The notes beneath the pieces are model-generated. The model saw only the letters and a program-made list of their open reading frames with translations. It did no database searches and was not told where the DNA came from. DNA of 64,000 nucleotides from Cyanobium usitatum str. Tous. GTDB taxonomy: Bacteria > Cyanobacteriota > Cyanobacteriia > PCC-6307 > Cyanobiaceae. Each line of letters opens with the position of its first letter. The first letter of the stretch is position 1. The stretch lies in NCBI RefSeq assembly GCF_963920485.1, contig NZ_OY986431.1, positions 496,001 to 560,000 on the forward strand, written 5' to 3'. Made by a program: the position numbers and the translations under genes. Positions 53,172-62,978 of this stretch are shown one piece after another.

Positions 53172-54305
53172 TTGGCTGAAGTATTGATCCTGCGGGAACG
53201 CATCCCGGGGGAGTGTCGCGTTGCCGCAACTCCTGAAACCGTTCGCCGGCTGCTGGCCCGAGGGCTGAAGCTGCAAGTTGAGCAAAGCGCTGGCTTGGCG
53301 GCCGGCTATGCCGACCATGAATTTGAAGCGGCTGGAGCCCGCCTTGTTGCCCCAGGCCCCGAGCTGGGCGCTGGCGTCGATGCGGTGCTTTGCGTCAATC
53401 CACCCGCTGGCGAGGTGCTGAATCAGCTGCGGCCGGGCGCCCTGCTTGCGGGTCTGCTCTCCCCCTATGGCGCCACTGCCTTAGTGGAGCAGCTTCAGGC
53501 CCGGCGGGTGTCGGCCTTGGCCTTGGAGCTGCTGCCCCGGATCAGCCGGGCCCAGAGCATGGATGTGCTGTCGTCCCAGGCCAACATCGCCGGTTACAAG
53601 GCGGTGCTGCTGGCGGCTGCAGCCCTAGATCGCTACGTGCCGATGTTGATGACAGCGGCGGGCACAATTCAGCCGGCCCGGGCCCTGATCCTGGGCGCTG
53701 GGGTGGCGGGGCTGCAGGCTCTTGCCACAGCCAGGCGCCTCGGGGCAGTGGTTTATGTGAGTGATGTGCGCCCTGCGGCGAAGGAGCAGGTCGAATCTCT
53801 AGGTGGCAGGTTCCTTTCCCCACCCGAGCAGGAGGAGCGCCCAGCTGAAGCCGGCGGCTATGCCAAGGCGGCTAGCGAAGCCTTTCTGGCTGCCCAGCGC
53901 CAGCAGTTGGCCGATCAGCTGGCCCTGGCCGACATGGTGATCTGCACCGCCCAGGTGCCAGGCCGGCGAGCCCCCTTGCTGATTTCCGATGAGATGCTGG
54001 CGGGCATGCGCCCCGGCTCAGTAGTGGTGGATTTGGCCGTGGCCCAGGGCGGCAACTGCGCCGGCACGGTCTGTGGCCAAACGGTGGAGCGCCACGGCGT
54101 GCGGCTGATTGGTGGCGATGGCCTGCCCAGCTCCGTTGCCAACCACGCCAGCGCCCTCTACGCCCGCAACCTGGCGGCCCTGCTGGAGCACGTGCTGGGC
54201 GAAGACGGCTTCCAGCTCGACCAGGAGGACCCGATCGTGGCCGGCTGCCTGTTCACTCATGACGGCGCCTGCCGTTTCCCTGACCTCGTTTCCGGAGCTA
54301 ACTGA
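53172..54305 (+). CDS. pntA: NAD(P) transhydrogenase subunit alpha, part 1
   Basis: The soluble NAD(H)-binding dI component of proton-translocating transhydrogenase. The 377-residue product starts at TTG 53172, matching the family N-terminus (AEVLILRERIPGECRVAATPETV); the upstream frame to 53040 is not conserved. It has the RSAQSMDVLSSQANIAGYKAV-type motif, Rossmann GAGVAGLQALATARRLGA and the end DLVSGAN. Overlaps the second alpha gene by one base (TGATG). Confidence 0.94.
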   Translation: MAEVLILRERIPGECRVAATPETVRRLLARGLKLQVEQSAGLAAGYADHEFEAAGARLVAPGPELGAGVDAVLCVNPPAGEVLNQLRPGALLAGLLSPYGATALVEQLQARRVSALALELLPRISRAQSMDVLSSQANIAGYKAVLLAAAALDRYVPMLMTAAGTIQPARALILGAGVAGLQALATARRLGAVVYVSDVRPAAKEQVESLGGRFLSPPEQEERPAEAGGYAKAASEAFLAAQRQQLADQLALADMVICTAQVPGRRAPLLISDEMLAGMRPGSVVVDLAVAQGGNCAGTVCGQTVERHGVRLIGGDGLPSSVANHASALYARNLAALLEHVLGEDGFQLDQEDPIVAGCLFTHDGACRFPDLVSGAN

Positions 54306-54610
54306 TGAGTGCCTTGACCCAAGCCCTATGGGTGCTCCTGCTGGGCAGCCTGTTGGGACTCGAACTGATCGGCAAGGTGCCTCCCACCCTGCACACTCCG
54401 CTGATGAGTGGTGCCAATGCGATCAGCGGCATCACCGTGCTCGCTTCACTCACCCTGATCGGCCAGGCCAATGACCAGCTGCCCCTGCTGGTGCTCGGTT
54501 CACTGTCGCTGGGCTTTGCCCTGTTCAACGTCGTTGGCGGCTTCCTGGTCACCGACCGCATGCTGGCCATGTTTTCGCGTAAATCACCCCGCACCGGACG
54601 GACCCGCTGA
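54305..54610 (+). CDS. NAD(P) transhydrogenase subunit alpha, part 2 (membrane)
   Basis: The 101-residue membrane part of the split alpha subunit, with three hydrophobic helices. It carries the conserved TPLMSGANAISGI motif and FNVVGGFLVTDRML before a basic tail. It is overlapped by both neighbours (TGATG junctions), so pntA1, pntA2 and pntB are made stoichiometrically from one transcript. Confidence 0.95.
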   Translation: MSALTQALWVLLLGSLLGLELIGKVPPTLHTPLMSGANAISGITVLASLTLIGQANDQLPLLVLGSLSLGFALFNVVGGFLVTDRMLAMFSRKSPRTGRTR

Positions 54611-56037
54611 TGGCTGGACTTGAACTCTTGCCCGCCCTGATCGACCTGGGCGCGGTGTTGTTGCTAGCCCTCGGTATCAAGGGCCTCTCCAAGGTGAGCA
54701 CCGCTCGCTCCGCCAATGGTCTGGCGGCCCTGGCCATGGGCCTGGCGGTGCTCGGTCTGCTGATTCAGCAGCCCCTCTCCCCCCAAGCCTGGCTTTGGGT
54801 AGCGATCGGCACTGGCCTGGGCGGTGTGCTCGGCCTGATTACGGCCCAGCGGGTGCCGATGACTGCCATGCCCGAAACCGTGGCGTTGTTTAACGGCTGC
54901 GGCGGCATGGCGTCGTTGCTGGTGGCTCTTGGGGTGGCGTTGTTTACCCCAGGGGAGGGCTCCTCCGGCCTGGTGGAGCAGATATCGATCGTGATTTCGG
55001 TGTTCGTTGGCGCGATCACCTTCAGCGGCTCGATCGTGGCGATGGGCAAGTTGCAGGGCTGGATTGATACCCCCAGCTGGACCCAGAGCTCCCTTCGGCA
55101 TGCCGTCAACATCGGCTTGGCGGTGGCCTGCTTGGTCGGTGCGATTGCCCTGCCTGGCGATATGGCGGGATCACCTCTTTGGTTGCTGGTGGTGGCCTCT
55201 TTCCTTCTGGGTATCGGCGTCACCCTGCCGATCGGCGGGGCAGACATGCCTGTGGTGATCTCGCTGCTCAACTCCTATTCCGGCGTGGCAGCAGCTGCAG
55301 CAGGTTTCGTGGTTGGCAGCCAGCTGCTGATTGTGGCCGGCGCCATGGTGGGTGCTGCGGGCCTGATCCTCACCCAGGTGATGTGCACCGCCATGAACCG
55401 CTCCCTGGTGAGCGTGCTGTTTGGCGGCGCCCTGGGTGGGGCGGCACCGGTGGGCGGTGGCGGCGAGGAGGCCGGCTACACCCGCATCACCAGCTGCAGC
55501 CCTGAGGAATGCGCCCTTGCACTCGAGGCTGCTGAGCGCGTGGTGTTTGTGCCCGGCTACGGCCTGGCAGTGGCCCAGGCCCAGCACGCCCTGCGCGAAC
55601 TCTCCAAGCTGCTCGAAAACCACGGCGTCGAGGTGACCTATGCGATCCACCCGGTTGCTGGCCGCATGCCTGGTCACATGAATGTGCTGCTGGCAGAGGC
55701 CGATGTGCCCTACGAGCAACTCCTGGAGATGGACATTGTTAACCCTGAATTCCCCCGCACCGATGTGGTGATTGTGCTGGGTGCCAACGACGTGGTTAAC
55801 CCAGACGCCAAGACCGATTCCACCAGCCCTCTGTACGGCATGCCCGTGCTTGAGGTGGACCAAGCCCGCCAGGTGTTTGTGGTCAAGCGCAGCCTTGGCG
55901 CCGGCTATGCGGGCATTAAAAACGCCCTCTTTGAGCTGCCCCAGACGGCCATGGTGTTTGGTGATGCCAAGGCCGTGCTCAACGGCCTGCTCACCGAGCT
56001 GCGCAGCATGGGGGTGGGTAAAAAGGTGGCCGCCTGA
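54610..56037 (+). CDS. pntB: NAD(P) transhydrogenase subunit beta
   Basis: The 475-residue beta subunit has an N-terminal membrane domain (about 1-270, eight to nine helices; includes TAMPETVALFNGCGGMAS) and a C-terminal NADP(H)-binding domain (about 300-475). The latter has GYGLAVAQAQHAL, HPVAGRMPGHMNVLLAEA, GANDVVNPDA and KRSLGAGYAGIKN. The complex couples hydride transfer between NADH and NADP+ to proton movement. Confidence 0.97.
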   Translation: MAGLELLPALIDLGAVLLLALGIKGLSKVSTARSANGLAALAMGLAVLGLLIQQPLSPQAWLWVAIGTGLGGVLGLITAQRVPMTAMPETVALFNGCGGMASLLVALGVALFTPGEGSSGLVEQISIVISVFVGAITFSGSIVAMGKLQGWIDTPSWTQSSLRHAVNIGLAVACLVGAIALPGDMAGSPLWLLVVASFLLGIGVTLPIGGADMPVVISLLNSYSGVAAAAAGFVVGSQLLIVAGAMVGAAGLILTQVMCTAMNRSLVSVLFGGALGGAAPVGGGGEEAGYTRITSCSPEECALALEAAERVVFVPGYGLAVAQAQHALRELSKLLENHGVEVTYAIHPVAGRMPGHMNVLLAEADVPYEQLLEMDIVNPEFPRTDVVIVLGANDVVNPDAKTDSTSPLYGMPVLEVDQARQVFVVKRSLGAGYAGIKNALFELPQTAMVFGDAKAVLNGLLTELRSMGVGKKVAA

Positions 56038-56129
56038 AGCAGCCCGCCCTGACACTCCCGGTTTTTAAGCAGCGCTGGCCCTGGATCGGCCCCGATCTCC
56101 AGACCCTGCGCGACACCCTGAGGCCGCCA

Positions 56130-57071
56130 ATGCTGCCTCAGCAATTAGGTGCCATACCTAGCGAAGATCTTCTGATCCGTTTAGCCGAGGGAGCCTCTTT
56201 GCTTGTGAGGCAGGATCTACCAGAGCGGCACCATCCCATTGGCTGGGTTCTTTTGGTCCATGGACTTGCTGGCAGCAGCGAGCGCCCGGGTGTTCGTCGG
56301 CTTGCAGGCTTGTTTTTGCGCTGCGGCTTTGGGGTTTGGCGATTAAATCTGCGCGGGGCTGGCGCCGGCCGAAAGCTTGCTTCTGGTACCTATGCGTCTG
56401 CCTGTAATCGAGACATTTTGCCGGTGCTGGTTGCAGCCAGGGAACTTGCAAGGGCCCTTCCCTTGTTTGGGGTGGGCCTTTCTCTCGGAGGCACAGTTCT
56501 GCTCAATGCCCTGCTGGAGAGGCCGGATGGTCTCGATGCCCTTGCCTGCGTGAGTAGTCCATTGGATCTTGACTCCTGCTCGCATCAGATTTCGAGGCCC
56601 CGCAATTCCTTCTACCAGCGTTACATGGTGCGCGCATTGATAAACCAGACAAAGGCGGACCCTCAATTCAGGACCGACTCCCAAGCCAAGGTATCAATTA
56701 ACTCGAGTATTGTTCGGACTAATATTGATAAGATTTGCACGATAAGAGATTTCGATGCAGTGATCACGGCACCTCGTTGGGGCTACACTGATGTGGATTG
56801 TTATTACCGTGATGCGTCGCCGCTGCAGGCAATGCTAAATGGGGCGCCTTTGCCGCCTGCTTTTTTTGTGCAGGCCCTTGATGATCCCTGGGTGCCGGCA
56901 GATTCGGCCGTGGCATTGGCATCAGCCCAAATACCACTGGGCGCAGAATTTTGTCTATCTCAGCAGGGCGGTCACAATGGTTTTCACGCTGTGGCTGATA
57001 GTCAGCTCAATCCTTCCAGTAGCTGGGCTGATAGACGAGTAGTGGAGTGGTTATTGCAGCGATGCGGCTAA
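56130..57071 (+). CDS. YheT-like alpha/beta hydrolase
   Basis: The hydrolase has LLVHGLAGSSE, LNLRGAG, nucleophile GVGLSLGGTVLLN, acid ALDDPWVP and His in QQGGHNGF, matching the YheT group. Conserved N-terminal sequence (WPWIGPDLQTL) is coded upstream from about 56053 in the same frame. No ATG, GTG or TTG lies between that point and an upstream stop near 56019, so the true start is probably a CTG (near 56035 or 56050). The 3' half is noticeably less GC-rich than the 5' half. It overlaps the convergent GT61 gene by 21 bases. Confidence 0.83.
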   Translation: MLPQQLGAIPSEDLLIRLAEGASLLVRQDLPERHHPIGWVLLVHGLAGSSERPGVRRLAGLFLRCGFGVWRLNLRGAGAGRKLASGTYASACNRDILPVLVAARELARALPLFGVGLSLGGTVLLNALLERPDGLDALACVSSPLDLDSCSHQISRPRNSFYQRYMVRALINQTKADPQFRTDSQAKVSINSSIVRTNIDKICTIRDFDAVITAPRWGYTDVDCYYRDASPLQAMLNGAPLPPAFFVQALDDPWVPADSAVALASAQIPLGAEFCLSQQGGHNGFHAVADSQLNPSSSWADRRVVEWLLQRCG

Positions 57072-58157
57072 TTCTGTTATGACGCTTATAATTATGCCAA
57101 CATCAATGCTGTTAGCACGGCTGAATTGATCGCCTGGTTGACCATTTAGGGTGATTTCATCTGATCCATGGCAGTCTAGATAGAGATCGTCAAATTGGCA
57201 AGCACTATTTATATTTAGCCAGGTACTCGGGAAGCATTTGGGACCGGCAAGAAGAAAAATTTGGCGTGCAATTTGATCGGGTTCTTGCCGGGGAGCAAAC
57301 GGCTTCAGCATCAGGCATCCTTGGGGAAAGCCGATGATGTAGGTATGGCTGCGCCAGAGAGAGAGTTTTTCTTCGAAGTTCAGCTCTTCGGGGCAAATAA
57401 TATCGACTCCGGGAATAGACCGTAGTTGCTCAACTAGTTGACCCTCTTGAATGAATTTGCTGGTGCCATTAGTTAGTTTATGGCGGGACAGGTAGGCGAT
57501 TCGCTTGCCATTGCGTTCGATCCCCTCCAGTTGGCGGCGAAGCTTTGGGTGAAGTGATGCTTTGGCTGCCGGGGCATAGTCGCTACTGATCCATTTCAAG
57601 TCCCGATAGATTTGCGGACAGGACACCAGTCGACGAGCCCGCATCGGTCGTCTTATCAGGCGGAAGCGGTTTGCCAGTCCTAGGCAATTCAACCAAGCTT
57701 CAATGGTTGGCGTCCTGAATTCCCGCACTGAGCGCGGGGCGGCGTAGTGGAACCAGATTGGTTCTTTGCAGTGTCGATAAAGCCGCAATAGTTGGTAGGC
57801 GCGGCAGGTATCAACCAGCATGTCGCCAAAGTGCTCATAGAGTGTTCCTCCGTAGAGCATAAATTTAAGGCGTTTAATCTTTTCTGGTTCGTATCCCTTT
57901 GCATCCTCAAGTCTCGAGGGGGGAAAGAACAGCTTGCGATCTCCCCTTTGGTCGCTTAGGGCTTCGATGTGATCGCCATTGGCATTGAAGACTCCTTGGC
58001 TAAAGCGAAGAGACCAGTCTTTGGTCTCATTTATGTTAAACCAGCGCGGCAAGATAGTTGCATCTTCTTCGATTATTAGTGGTTCTGGTTTGACCACTAG
58101 ATGTTCCCCAAATAGGGAGGGGTGGTCTGGTGGAATGCTTGCTAGCGATCGAAACAT
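57051..58157 (-). CDS. GT61-type (DUF563) glycosyltransferase
   Basis: The 368-residue protein has the GT61 pattern: YGGTLYEHFGDMLVDT in the N-terminal part and YLSRHKLTNGTSKFIQEGQLVEQL then VDIICPEELNFEEKLSLW and IIGFPQGCLML. These resemble the C-terminal sugar-nucleotide region, although the classical GSALHN block is altered. Composition is visibly less GC-rich than neighbouring genes, suggesting acquisition. It lies alone between the hydrolase and the ferredoxin gene. Confidence 0.75.
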   Translation of the reverse strand: MFRSLASIPPDHPSLFGEHLVVKPEPLIIEEDATILPRWFNINETKDWSLRFSQGVFNANGDHIEALSDQRGDRKLFFPPSRLEDAKGYEPEKIKRLKFMLYGGTLYEHFGDMLVDTCRAYQLLRLYRHCKEPIWFHYAAPRSVREFRTPTIEAWLNCLGLANRFRLIRRPMRARRLVSCPQIYRDLKWISSDYAPAAKASLHPKLRRQLEGIERNGKRIAYLSRHKLTNGTSKFIQEGQLVEQLRSIPGVDIICPEELNFEEKLSLWRSHTYIIGFPQGCLMLKPFAPRQEPDQIARQIFLLAGPKCFPSTWLNINSACQFDDLYLDCHGSDEITLNGQPGDQFSRANSIDVGIIISVITELAASLQ

Positions 58158-58235
58158 TATGGAATAGCTTTCGTCGGCGAATTTGTTTATTTTGCCATGG
58201 CTCAGCTCCGTTTCAGGGTCCCTTTTGATCTGGAG

Positions 58236-58583
58236 TCAGTTCGGTTTAAAGCTGCTAGACATTTGATAGCGCTTGATGATCCACTGCTCAATCGGCTGGC
58301 CGCCGATCACGTGCTCCCGCAGGATTGGTTCGATCCGCTCGGGGCTGACGCCGCCATAAACGGTGCCTTCCGGCCAGATCAGCAGGATGGGGCCGCCGGC
58401 GCAGCGGCGCAGGCAGTCGGCCTTGGTGCGCAGCACGATCCCCTCGGGCCGGGCCGGTTCCTCGAGGCCCAGCTCGCGCACCAGGCGCTTAAGCGCATCC
58501 CAGCTAGCGGCGCCTACGGCGGGATCGGGGCAGCAGAGGGCCTTGCTGGGAGTGGCGCAGAGCAGTAGGTGGTGCGAGATCAC
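58236..58583 (-). CDS. Thioredoxin-like [2Fe-2S] ferredoxin
   Basis: The 115-residue product has the pattern of the thioredoxin-fold 2Fe-2S ferredoxins (related to Aquifex Fd4 and NuoE): [15 protein letters not shown] with the first Cys pair, and [21 protein letters not shown] with C-x3-C. GTG 58583 overlaps the dxr stop (GTGA) and is preferred over the frame start at 58652. Co-transcribed with dxr. It may supply electrons to the iron-sulfur steps of the MEP pathway (inference from context only). Confidence 0.88.
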   Translation of the reverse strand: MISHHLLLCATPSKALCCPDPAVGAASWDALKRLVRELGLEEPARPEGIVLRTKADCLRRCAGGPILLIWPEGTVYGGVSPERIEPILREHVIGGQPIEQWIIKRYQMSSSFKPN

Positions 58584-59830
58584 GCCGGCAGCGCAGCTGT
58601 CGCCTTGGCTTTGAGCCGGGCTGCAGCCTCCTGCACCGCCTGACGGGCCCAAGCGTCTACGGCCAGCACGTCGTCTAGGGAGGGATTGGCCATCAGGTCG
58701 ACTTGGTGGCGATCACACACCCCGTCGATCAATGTAGGGATATCGAGGAAGTGGACCCTTCCCTCAAGGAAGAGGGCCACGGCCTGTTCGTTGGCGGCGT
58801 TCATCACCGCCGGCATCGTGCCGCCGGCGCGGCCGGCCGCGTAGGCCAGCTGCATGCAGGGGTATTTGGCGGGGTCGGGGGCGCGGAAGCTGAGCTGGCC
58901 CACCTCGGTGAGATCGAGCCGGCGCCAAGGGGTGCTCAGGCGCTCGGGCCAGCTGAGGCAATAAAGAATGGGTAGCTTCATATCGGGCCAGCCGAGCTGG
59001 GCCAGCACCGAGGAATCGGCCAGCTCCACCATCGAATGGATGATCGATTGGGGGTGGATGACGATCTCGATGTGGTCGTAGTCGAGACCAAACAGGTAGT
59101 GGGCCTCGATCACCTCCAGGCCCTTGTTCATTAAGGAGGCCGAATCCACGGTGATTTTGCGGCCCATGCTCCAGTTGGGGTGGCTGGTGGCATCGGCCAC
59201 GGTGGCTTTGTGGAGGTCTGCCGCTGGCCAATCGCGGAAGGCGCCGCCGCTGGCGGTGAGCTGGATGCGGCGCAGGCCTGGGGTGGGGCTGCCGGTGGAG
59301 AGGCGGGCCGTCTCGGCGTAGGGGGTGCCCTGCAGGCACTGGAAGATCGCCGAGTGCTCGGAATCAGCTGGCAGTAGGCGCGAGCCGCTCTTCTCCAGCT
59401 CCGGCAGCACCACGGGGCCAGCGGCGATCAGGGTTTCCTTATTGGCCAGGGCCAGATCCTTACCGGCGCGGATGGCGGCCAGGGTGGGTAGTAGGCCAGC
59501 GCAGCCCACGATCCCGGTCACCACCAGGTCGGCCGTGGACCAGGCGGCGGCGGCACAGAGGCCCTCAGAGCCCCCCAGCAGCTCGGGCATGCGGGCCGGC
59601 CTGGCGGCGGGCTCCAGGGCCTGCAGCCGCTCGCGCAGCTCGCTGACGCGCTCGGCATTGGCCAGGGCTACCACTTCCGGACCATGGCGCTGGATCTGAC
59701 TCACCAATAGATCGAGGTTGTTGCCGGCCGTGAGGGCCACCACCTGGAAGCGGTCGGGGAACTCCTCGGCCAGTTCGAGGGTTTGGGTGCCGATCGAGCC
59801 GGTGGAGCCGAGCACGGAGAGGGCTTTCAC
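58580..59830 (-). CDS. dxr: 1-deoxy-D-xylulose 5-phosphate reductoisomerase
   Basis: Converts DXP to MEP with NADPH, the first committed isoprenoid step. The 416-residue protein begins with GTG and has [51 protein letters not shown] and the [14 protein letters not shown] motif, with no missing catalytic residues seen. It is followed by the ferredoxin gene in the same direction. Confidence 0.97.
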   Translation of the reverse strand: MKALSVLGSTGSIGTQTLELAEEFPDRFQVVALTAGNNLDLLVSQIQRHGPEVVALANAERVSELRERLQALEPAARPARMPELLGGSEGLCAAAAWSTADLVVTGIVGCAGLLPTLAAIRAGKDLALANKETLIAAGPVVLPELEKSGSRLLPADSEHSAIFQCLQGTPYAETARLSTGSPTPGLRRIQLTASGGAFRDWPAADLHKATVADATSHPNWSMGRKITVDSASLMNKGLEVIEAHYLFGLDYDHIEIVIHPQSIIHSMVELADSSVLAQLGWPDMKLPILYCLSWPERLSTPWRRLDLTEVGQLSFRAPDPAKYPCMQLAYAAGRAGGTMPAVMNAANEQAVALFLEGRVHFLDIPTLIDGVCDRHQVDLMANPSLDDVLAVDAWARQAVQEAAARLKAKATAALPA

Positions 59831-59874
59831 GGCGGCAGCTCAAGTGGTAACAAGTCTCCCATTGACCCTGCAGG

Positions 59875-60555
59875 ATGCCCCGCAGTGATCCCGGCAGTTG
59901 TGTGCTCTTTGCCGATCCCTGGCTGCTGGCCCTGGTGAAGCCCTCGGGCCTGCTTAGCCAGCCGGGGCTTGGGCCCGAGCTGGCCGATTCCCTGATCAGT
60001 AGGGCCCAGGAGCGGTGGCCGGAGGTACGGCTGGTGCACCGCCTCGATCGCGATACCTCGGGGCTGATCCTGCTGGCCAGAGATGCCACCACCCATCGGG
60101 TCTTGAGTGCCGCTTTTGCCGAGCGGCGGGTGCGCAAGACCTACCTGGCCATGGTGCAGGGGCTGCCTGCGGATCGGGGCGGGATCATCGACCAGCCGCT
60201 AGCCCGGATTGCCACTCGGCCGCCCCGCTATGGGGTGGTGCCGCTGGAGTGCGGTGGCAAGTCGGCTTTCACCCGCTGGCGAGTGTTGCGGCGCTTTGTG
60301 GGCTCGAGTTTGCTGTTGCTGCAACCCCGCACCGGTCGCTCTCACCAGTTGCGGGTGCACCTGGCGGCCCTTGGCCATCCGGTGCTGGGCGACCCGCTAT
60401 ACGGCGACCCCCTCTACGGCGAACCAGCCCCAGCGCCGCGGCTGCAGCTCCATGCCGCCGGCCTGCAGCTGCTGCATCCGGCCACGGGCAAGCCGCTGCA
60501 CCTGCGCAGCCGTTGCTTTGGCGATGGGCTGGTGGGGGTGGATCCCCTTAACTGA
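59875..60555 (+). CDS. RluA-family RNA pseudouridine synthase
   Basis: The 226-residue protein has VVKPSGLL-like ALVKPSGLLSQPG, catalytic HRLDRDTSGLIL, FAERRVRKTYLAM and RTGRSHQLRVHLA. It is short because it lacks an N-terminal S4 domain. A GDPLYGDPLYGEP stretch reflects a small in-frame duplication. Target (rRNA or tRNA) cannot be told. It is divergent from dxr, 44 bases apart. Confidence 0.93.
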   Translation: MPRSDPGSCVLFADPWLLALVKPSGLLSQPGLGPELADSLISRAQERWPEVRLVHRLDRDTSGLILLARDATTHRVLSAAFAERRVRKTYLAMVQGLPADRGGIIDQPLARIATRPPRYGVVPLECGGKSAFTRWRVLRRFVGSSLLLLQPRTGRSHQLRVHLAALGHPVLGDPLYGDPLYGEPAPAPRLQLHAAGLQLLHPATGKPLHLRSRCFGDGLVGVDPLN

Positions 60556-60574
60556 GCCCAGTTGAACTTTTCCC

Positions 60575-60799
60575 ATGGCGGCACTGCCCGTGTGGCTGCA
60601 GCGCTGGAACTTCATCGACCGGGCCAAGCTCGAGCGCCAGCTCTGGGATGCCTTCGAGCGGCAGGAGGATCTGCAGGCTCTAGTGGATGGCTGTGAGCCG
60701 GGCTTTCAAAAAGAGGTGTGGACCACCACCCTGGAGCGGATTCGCAAGATCGAGCGGATGATGCAGGGCCGGCAGGCACCCGAGCCGAGCGAGGACTGA
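60575..60799 (+). CDS. Conserved hypothetical protein, 74 aa
   Basis: The 74-residue soluble helical protein begins MAALPVWLQRWNFIDRAKLE and contains TLERIRKIERMMQGRQ. It is charged, with no membrane segment. Unrecognised function; it closely follows the pseudouridine synthase (19-base gap) on the same strand. Confidence 0.7.
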   Translation: MAALPVWLQRWNFIDRAKLERQLWDAFERQEDLQALVDGCEPGFQKEVWTTTLERIRKIERMMQGRQAPEPSED

Positions 60800-60814
60800 A
60801 TGAAGGTCCGGCCC

Positions 60815-61234
60815 TCAGGTGCTGGCGGTGATCGAAAGACAAACCAGGTCAACTTGGACCTTTTCGAGGCGGTTGTCGTTGGTTATTAGGGCTACGCAGC
60901 CGTGTTGCAGAGCAGTGGCCAGGTGCATCGCATCAGGTGTTTTGAGGCCGTGGATGGCGCGTAGTGCGGTGGCATGGGCGAAGCTGGCATCGTTGATGCT
61001 GAGCCACTCAAACTGCCGCAGCCAGGACTGATAGCGAACCAGCAGATCGATTTGCTGGCGGGCTAGGGGCTGCACCAGGCATTCCAGCTGAACCAGGGGG
61101 GAGATTGCCAGGGTGCGGTCCTCGGCCAGCTGATTTGCTAGGCACCGCCGGGCTGCTTCGCCAAACTGGGAGTTGTCTTCTAGGGCGTAAATCAGCACAC
61201 AGCTGTCTACATAGACCAGGCTCCTCAATCCCAA
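60815..61234 (-). CDS. vapC: VapC-type PIN-domain toxin
   Basis: The 139-residue PIN ribonuclease has acidic residues at VYVDSCVLIY (Asp10), SPLVQLECLV, KTPDAMHLATAL and LITNDNRL, the full metal-binding set. VapC toxins cleave tRNA or rRNA to block translation. The start overlaps the upstream antitoxin by 10 bases. Confidence 0.93.
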   Translation of the reverse strand: MGLRSLVYVDSCVLIYALEDNSQFGEAARRCLANQLAEDRTLAISPLVQLECLVQPLARQQIDLLVRYQSWLRQFEWLSINDASFAHATALRAIHGLKTPDAMHLATALQHGCVALITNDNRLEKVQVDLVCLSITAST

Positions 61235-61470
61235 CTGGCGCGCTGTGTCTGGATGTCGGCTTCGATCGCAGTGTGGCTGCGTTGCAGGTGGGAAGGTAAG
61301 GGGTTGGCGTCTAGCCAGGCGATTGGGTCGAGGGTGCAGGGTGGACTATCCACGGCCACGAGCCTCACTGCAGGGATGCCCCGCTGGGCGATTACCACCT
61401 CTTCACCGGCTTGGGCGGCTCGCACTAGGCGGGAGAGCTGATTTTTGGCTTCGAGGATGTTGACCTGCAT
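61225..61470 (-). CDS. Phd/YefM-type antitoxin
   Basis: The 81-residue protein has the Phd N-terminal DNA-binding pattern (VNILEAKNQLSRLVRAAQAGEEVVIAQRGIPAVRLV) and a flexible C-terminus (SHTAIEADIQTQRASWD) that would mask the PIN toxin. It is first in the operon, as usual. It likely binds its own promoter in the short gap before cysS. Confidence 0.92.
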   Translation of the reverse strand: MQVNILEAKNQLSRLVRAAQAGEEVVIAQRGIPAVRLVAVDSPPCTLDPIAWLDANPLPSHLQRSHTAIEADIQTQRASWD

Positions 61471-61521
61471 GAGATCAACTTAGCCAGAAGCACAGCAATC
61501 TGGCCAGATTGTTGGGCAGGC

Positions 61522-62967
61522 TCAGCCCCGCAGCCATTCGGTGATGCCGCCAGGCCTGTCGATCAGCTCGATGCCCTGGGCCCTCAGGCCATCGCGGATG
61601 CCGTCGGCCGTGGCGAAGTCGCGGGAGGCCTTTGCGGCCTGACGCTGTTCGATTTGGGCTTGGATCTCGGCGTCGCTGGGGCCGGAGCTGGTGGTGCTGG
61701 TTTTGGCCTCGGTTTCGCTCTGGAGGCCGAGCACTCCGGCCAGATCCAGCAGCAGCTGGCCCTGATCCACCAGCTCTGGCGCCCGGGCCTCCTCGGCGGC
61801 GCTGCTATCGCCGCGCTCCAGCCGATTGGCGAGGGCGCGCAGGGGCTTGGCCAGCTCAAACAGCACCGCCAGGGCTGCGGCGGTGTTGAGGTCGTCGTCC
61901 ATGGCGGCGGCGAAGCGCTGGCGGGCGGCGGCGAGCTCTGGGGTGGCGCCAGGGTCGGCGCTTGAGGTGGAGGCGGCGAGGCCCAGGGCGGCGTTGAGGC
62001 CCTTCCAGCCGGTGGCGGCGGCCTCGAGGGCTTCGGCGCTGAAGTCGAGCGGCTTGCGGTAGTGGGCTTGCAGGGTGAACAGGCGCAATGTCATCGGCGT
62101 GATGCCGGAATCGAGCAGGGCCCGGATGGTGGTGAAGTTGCCCAGAGATTTGGACATCTTCTGGCCGCCCACATTGACCATGCCGTTGTGCAGCCAGTAG
62201 CGGGCTAGCTCGTGACCGCTGGCCGCCTCCGACTGGGCAATTTCGTTTTCGTGGTGGGGAAAGATCAGGTCGGCGCCACCGAGGTGGATGTCGATCGTGT
62301 CGCCCAGCTCCTCGCGCACCATCGCTGAGCACTCGATATGCCAGCCGGGCCGGCCTGGACCCCAGGGCGACTCCCAGCTCGGTTCACCGGGTTTGGCCCC
62401 TTTCCAGAGGGCGAAGTCGAAGGGGTGCTGCTTGCGGGCCTCCTCTGCAGTCGCCACCCGGCCGGCGGCGTTGTCCTGCTGCTCGGCTAGGTCGCGGCCG
62501 GAGAGCTTGCCGTAGCCGGCATGCTTCATCACGGCGAAATAGACATCGCCATCGGCGCTGTAGGCGGCTCCCTTGGCTTCCAGCTCTGTGATCAGGCTGC
62601 GAATGGCGTCCAGGCTTTGGGTAGCCCTCGGCATACGGTCGGGCGGCAGGATGTTTAGGCGGGCCATGTCGGTTATGAAGGCCTCGATGTTGCGCTCGCT
62701 AACCGCCTGCATCGAGCTGCCCTCCTCAGCGGCCCTGCCCAGGATCTTGTCGTCGATGTCCGTGTAGTTCTGCACGAAGGTGACCTGGTAGCCGCACCAG
62801 AGCAGGTAGCGGCGCAGCACATCCCAGGCGATGTAGCTGCGGGCATGGCCCAGGTGGCAGAGGTCGTAGACCGTCACGCCGCAGCAGTAGATGCTCACCT
62901 GGCCGGGCACCAGCGGCTCAAACAGTTCAATGCGGCGCGTGAGGGTGTTGGTGAGGCGCAAGGTCAT
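61522..62967 (-). CDS. cysS: Cysteinyl-tRNA synthetase
   Basis: Charges tRNA-Cys. The 481-residue class I synthetase has the zinc/Cys-binding [19 protein letters not shown] (with HLGH as the HIGH motif), WHIECSAM, and KMSKSLGN. The C-terminal DALR-type domain is complete. It is transcribed toward the Phd-VapC pair and away from polA, 11 bases after it. Confidence 0.97.
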   Translation of the reverse strand: MTLRLTNTLTRRIELFEPLVPGQVSIYCCGVTVYDLCHLGHARSYIAWDVLRRYLLWCGYQVTFVQNYTDIDDKILGRAAEEGSSMQAVSERNIEAFITDMARLNILPPDRMPRATQSLDAIRSLITELEAKGAAYSADGDVYFAVMKHAGYGKLSGRDLAEQQDNAAGRVATAEEARKQHPFDFALWKGAKPGEPSWESPWGPGRPGWHIECSAMVREELGDTIDIHLGGADLIFPHHENEIAQSEAASGHELARYWLHNGMVNVGGQKMSKSLGNFTTIRALLDSGITPMTLRLFTLQAHYRKPLDFSAEALEAAATGWKGLNAALGLAASTSSADPGATPELAAARQRFAAAMDDDLNTAAALAVLFELAKPLRALANRLERGDSSAAEEARAPELVDQGQLLLDLAGVLGLQSETEAKTSTTSSGPSDAEIQAQIEQRQAAKASRDFATADGIRDGLRAQGIELIDRPGGITEWLRG

Positions 62968-62978
62968 TGAGCTGCTGG

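Noticed and set aside
55171-56055. 294-codon minus-strand frame antisense to pntB
   Set aside because: The plus frame is an unmistakable transhydrogenase beta subunit; the antisense product is His-rich and featureless.
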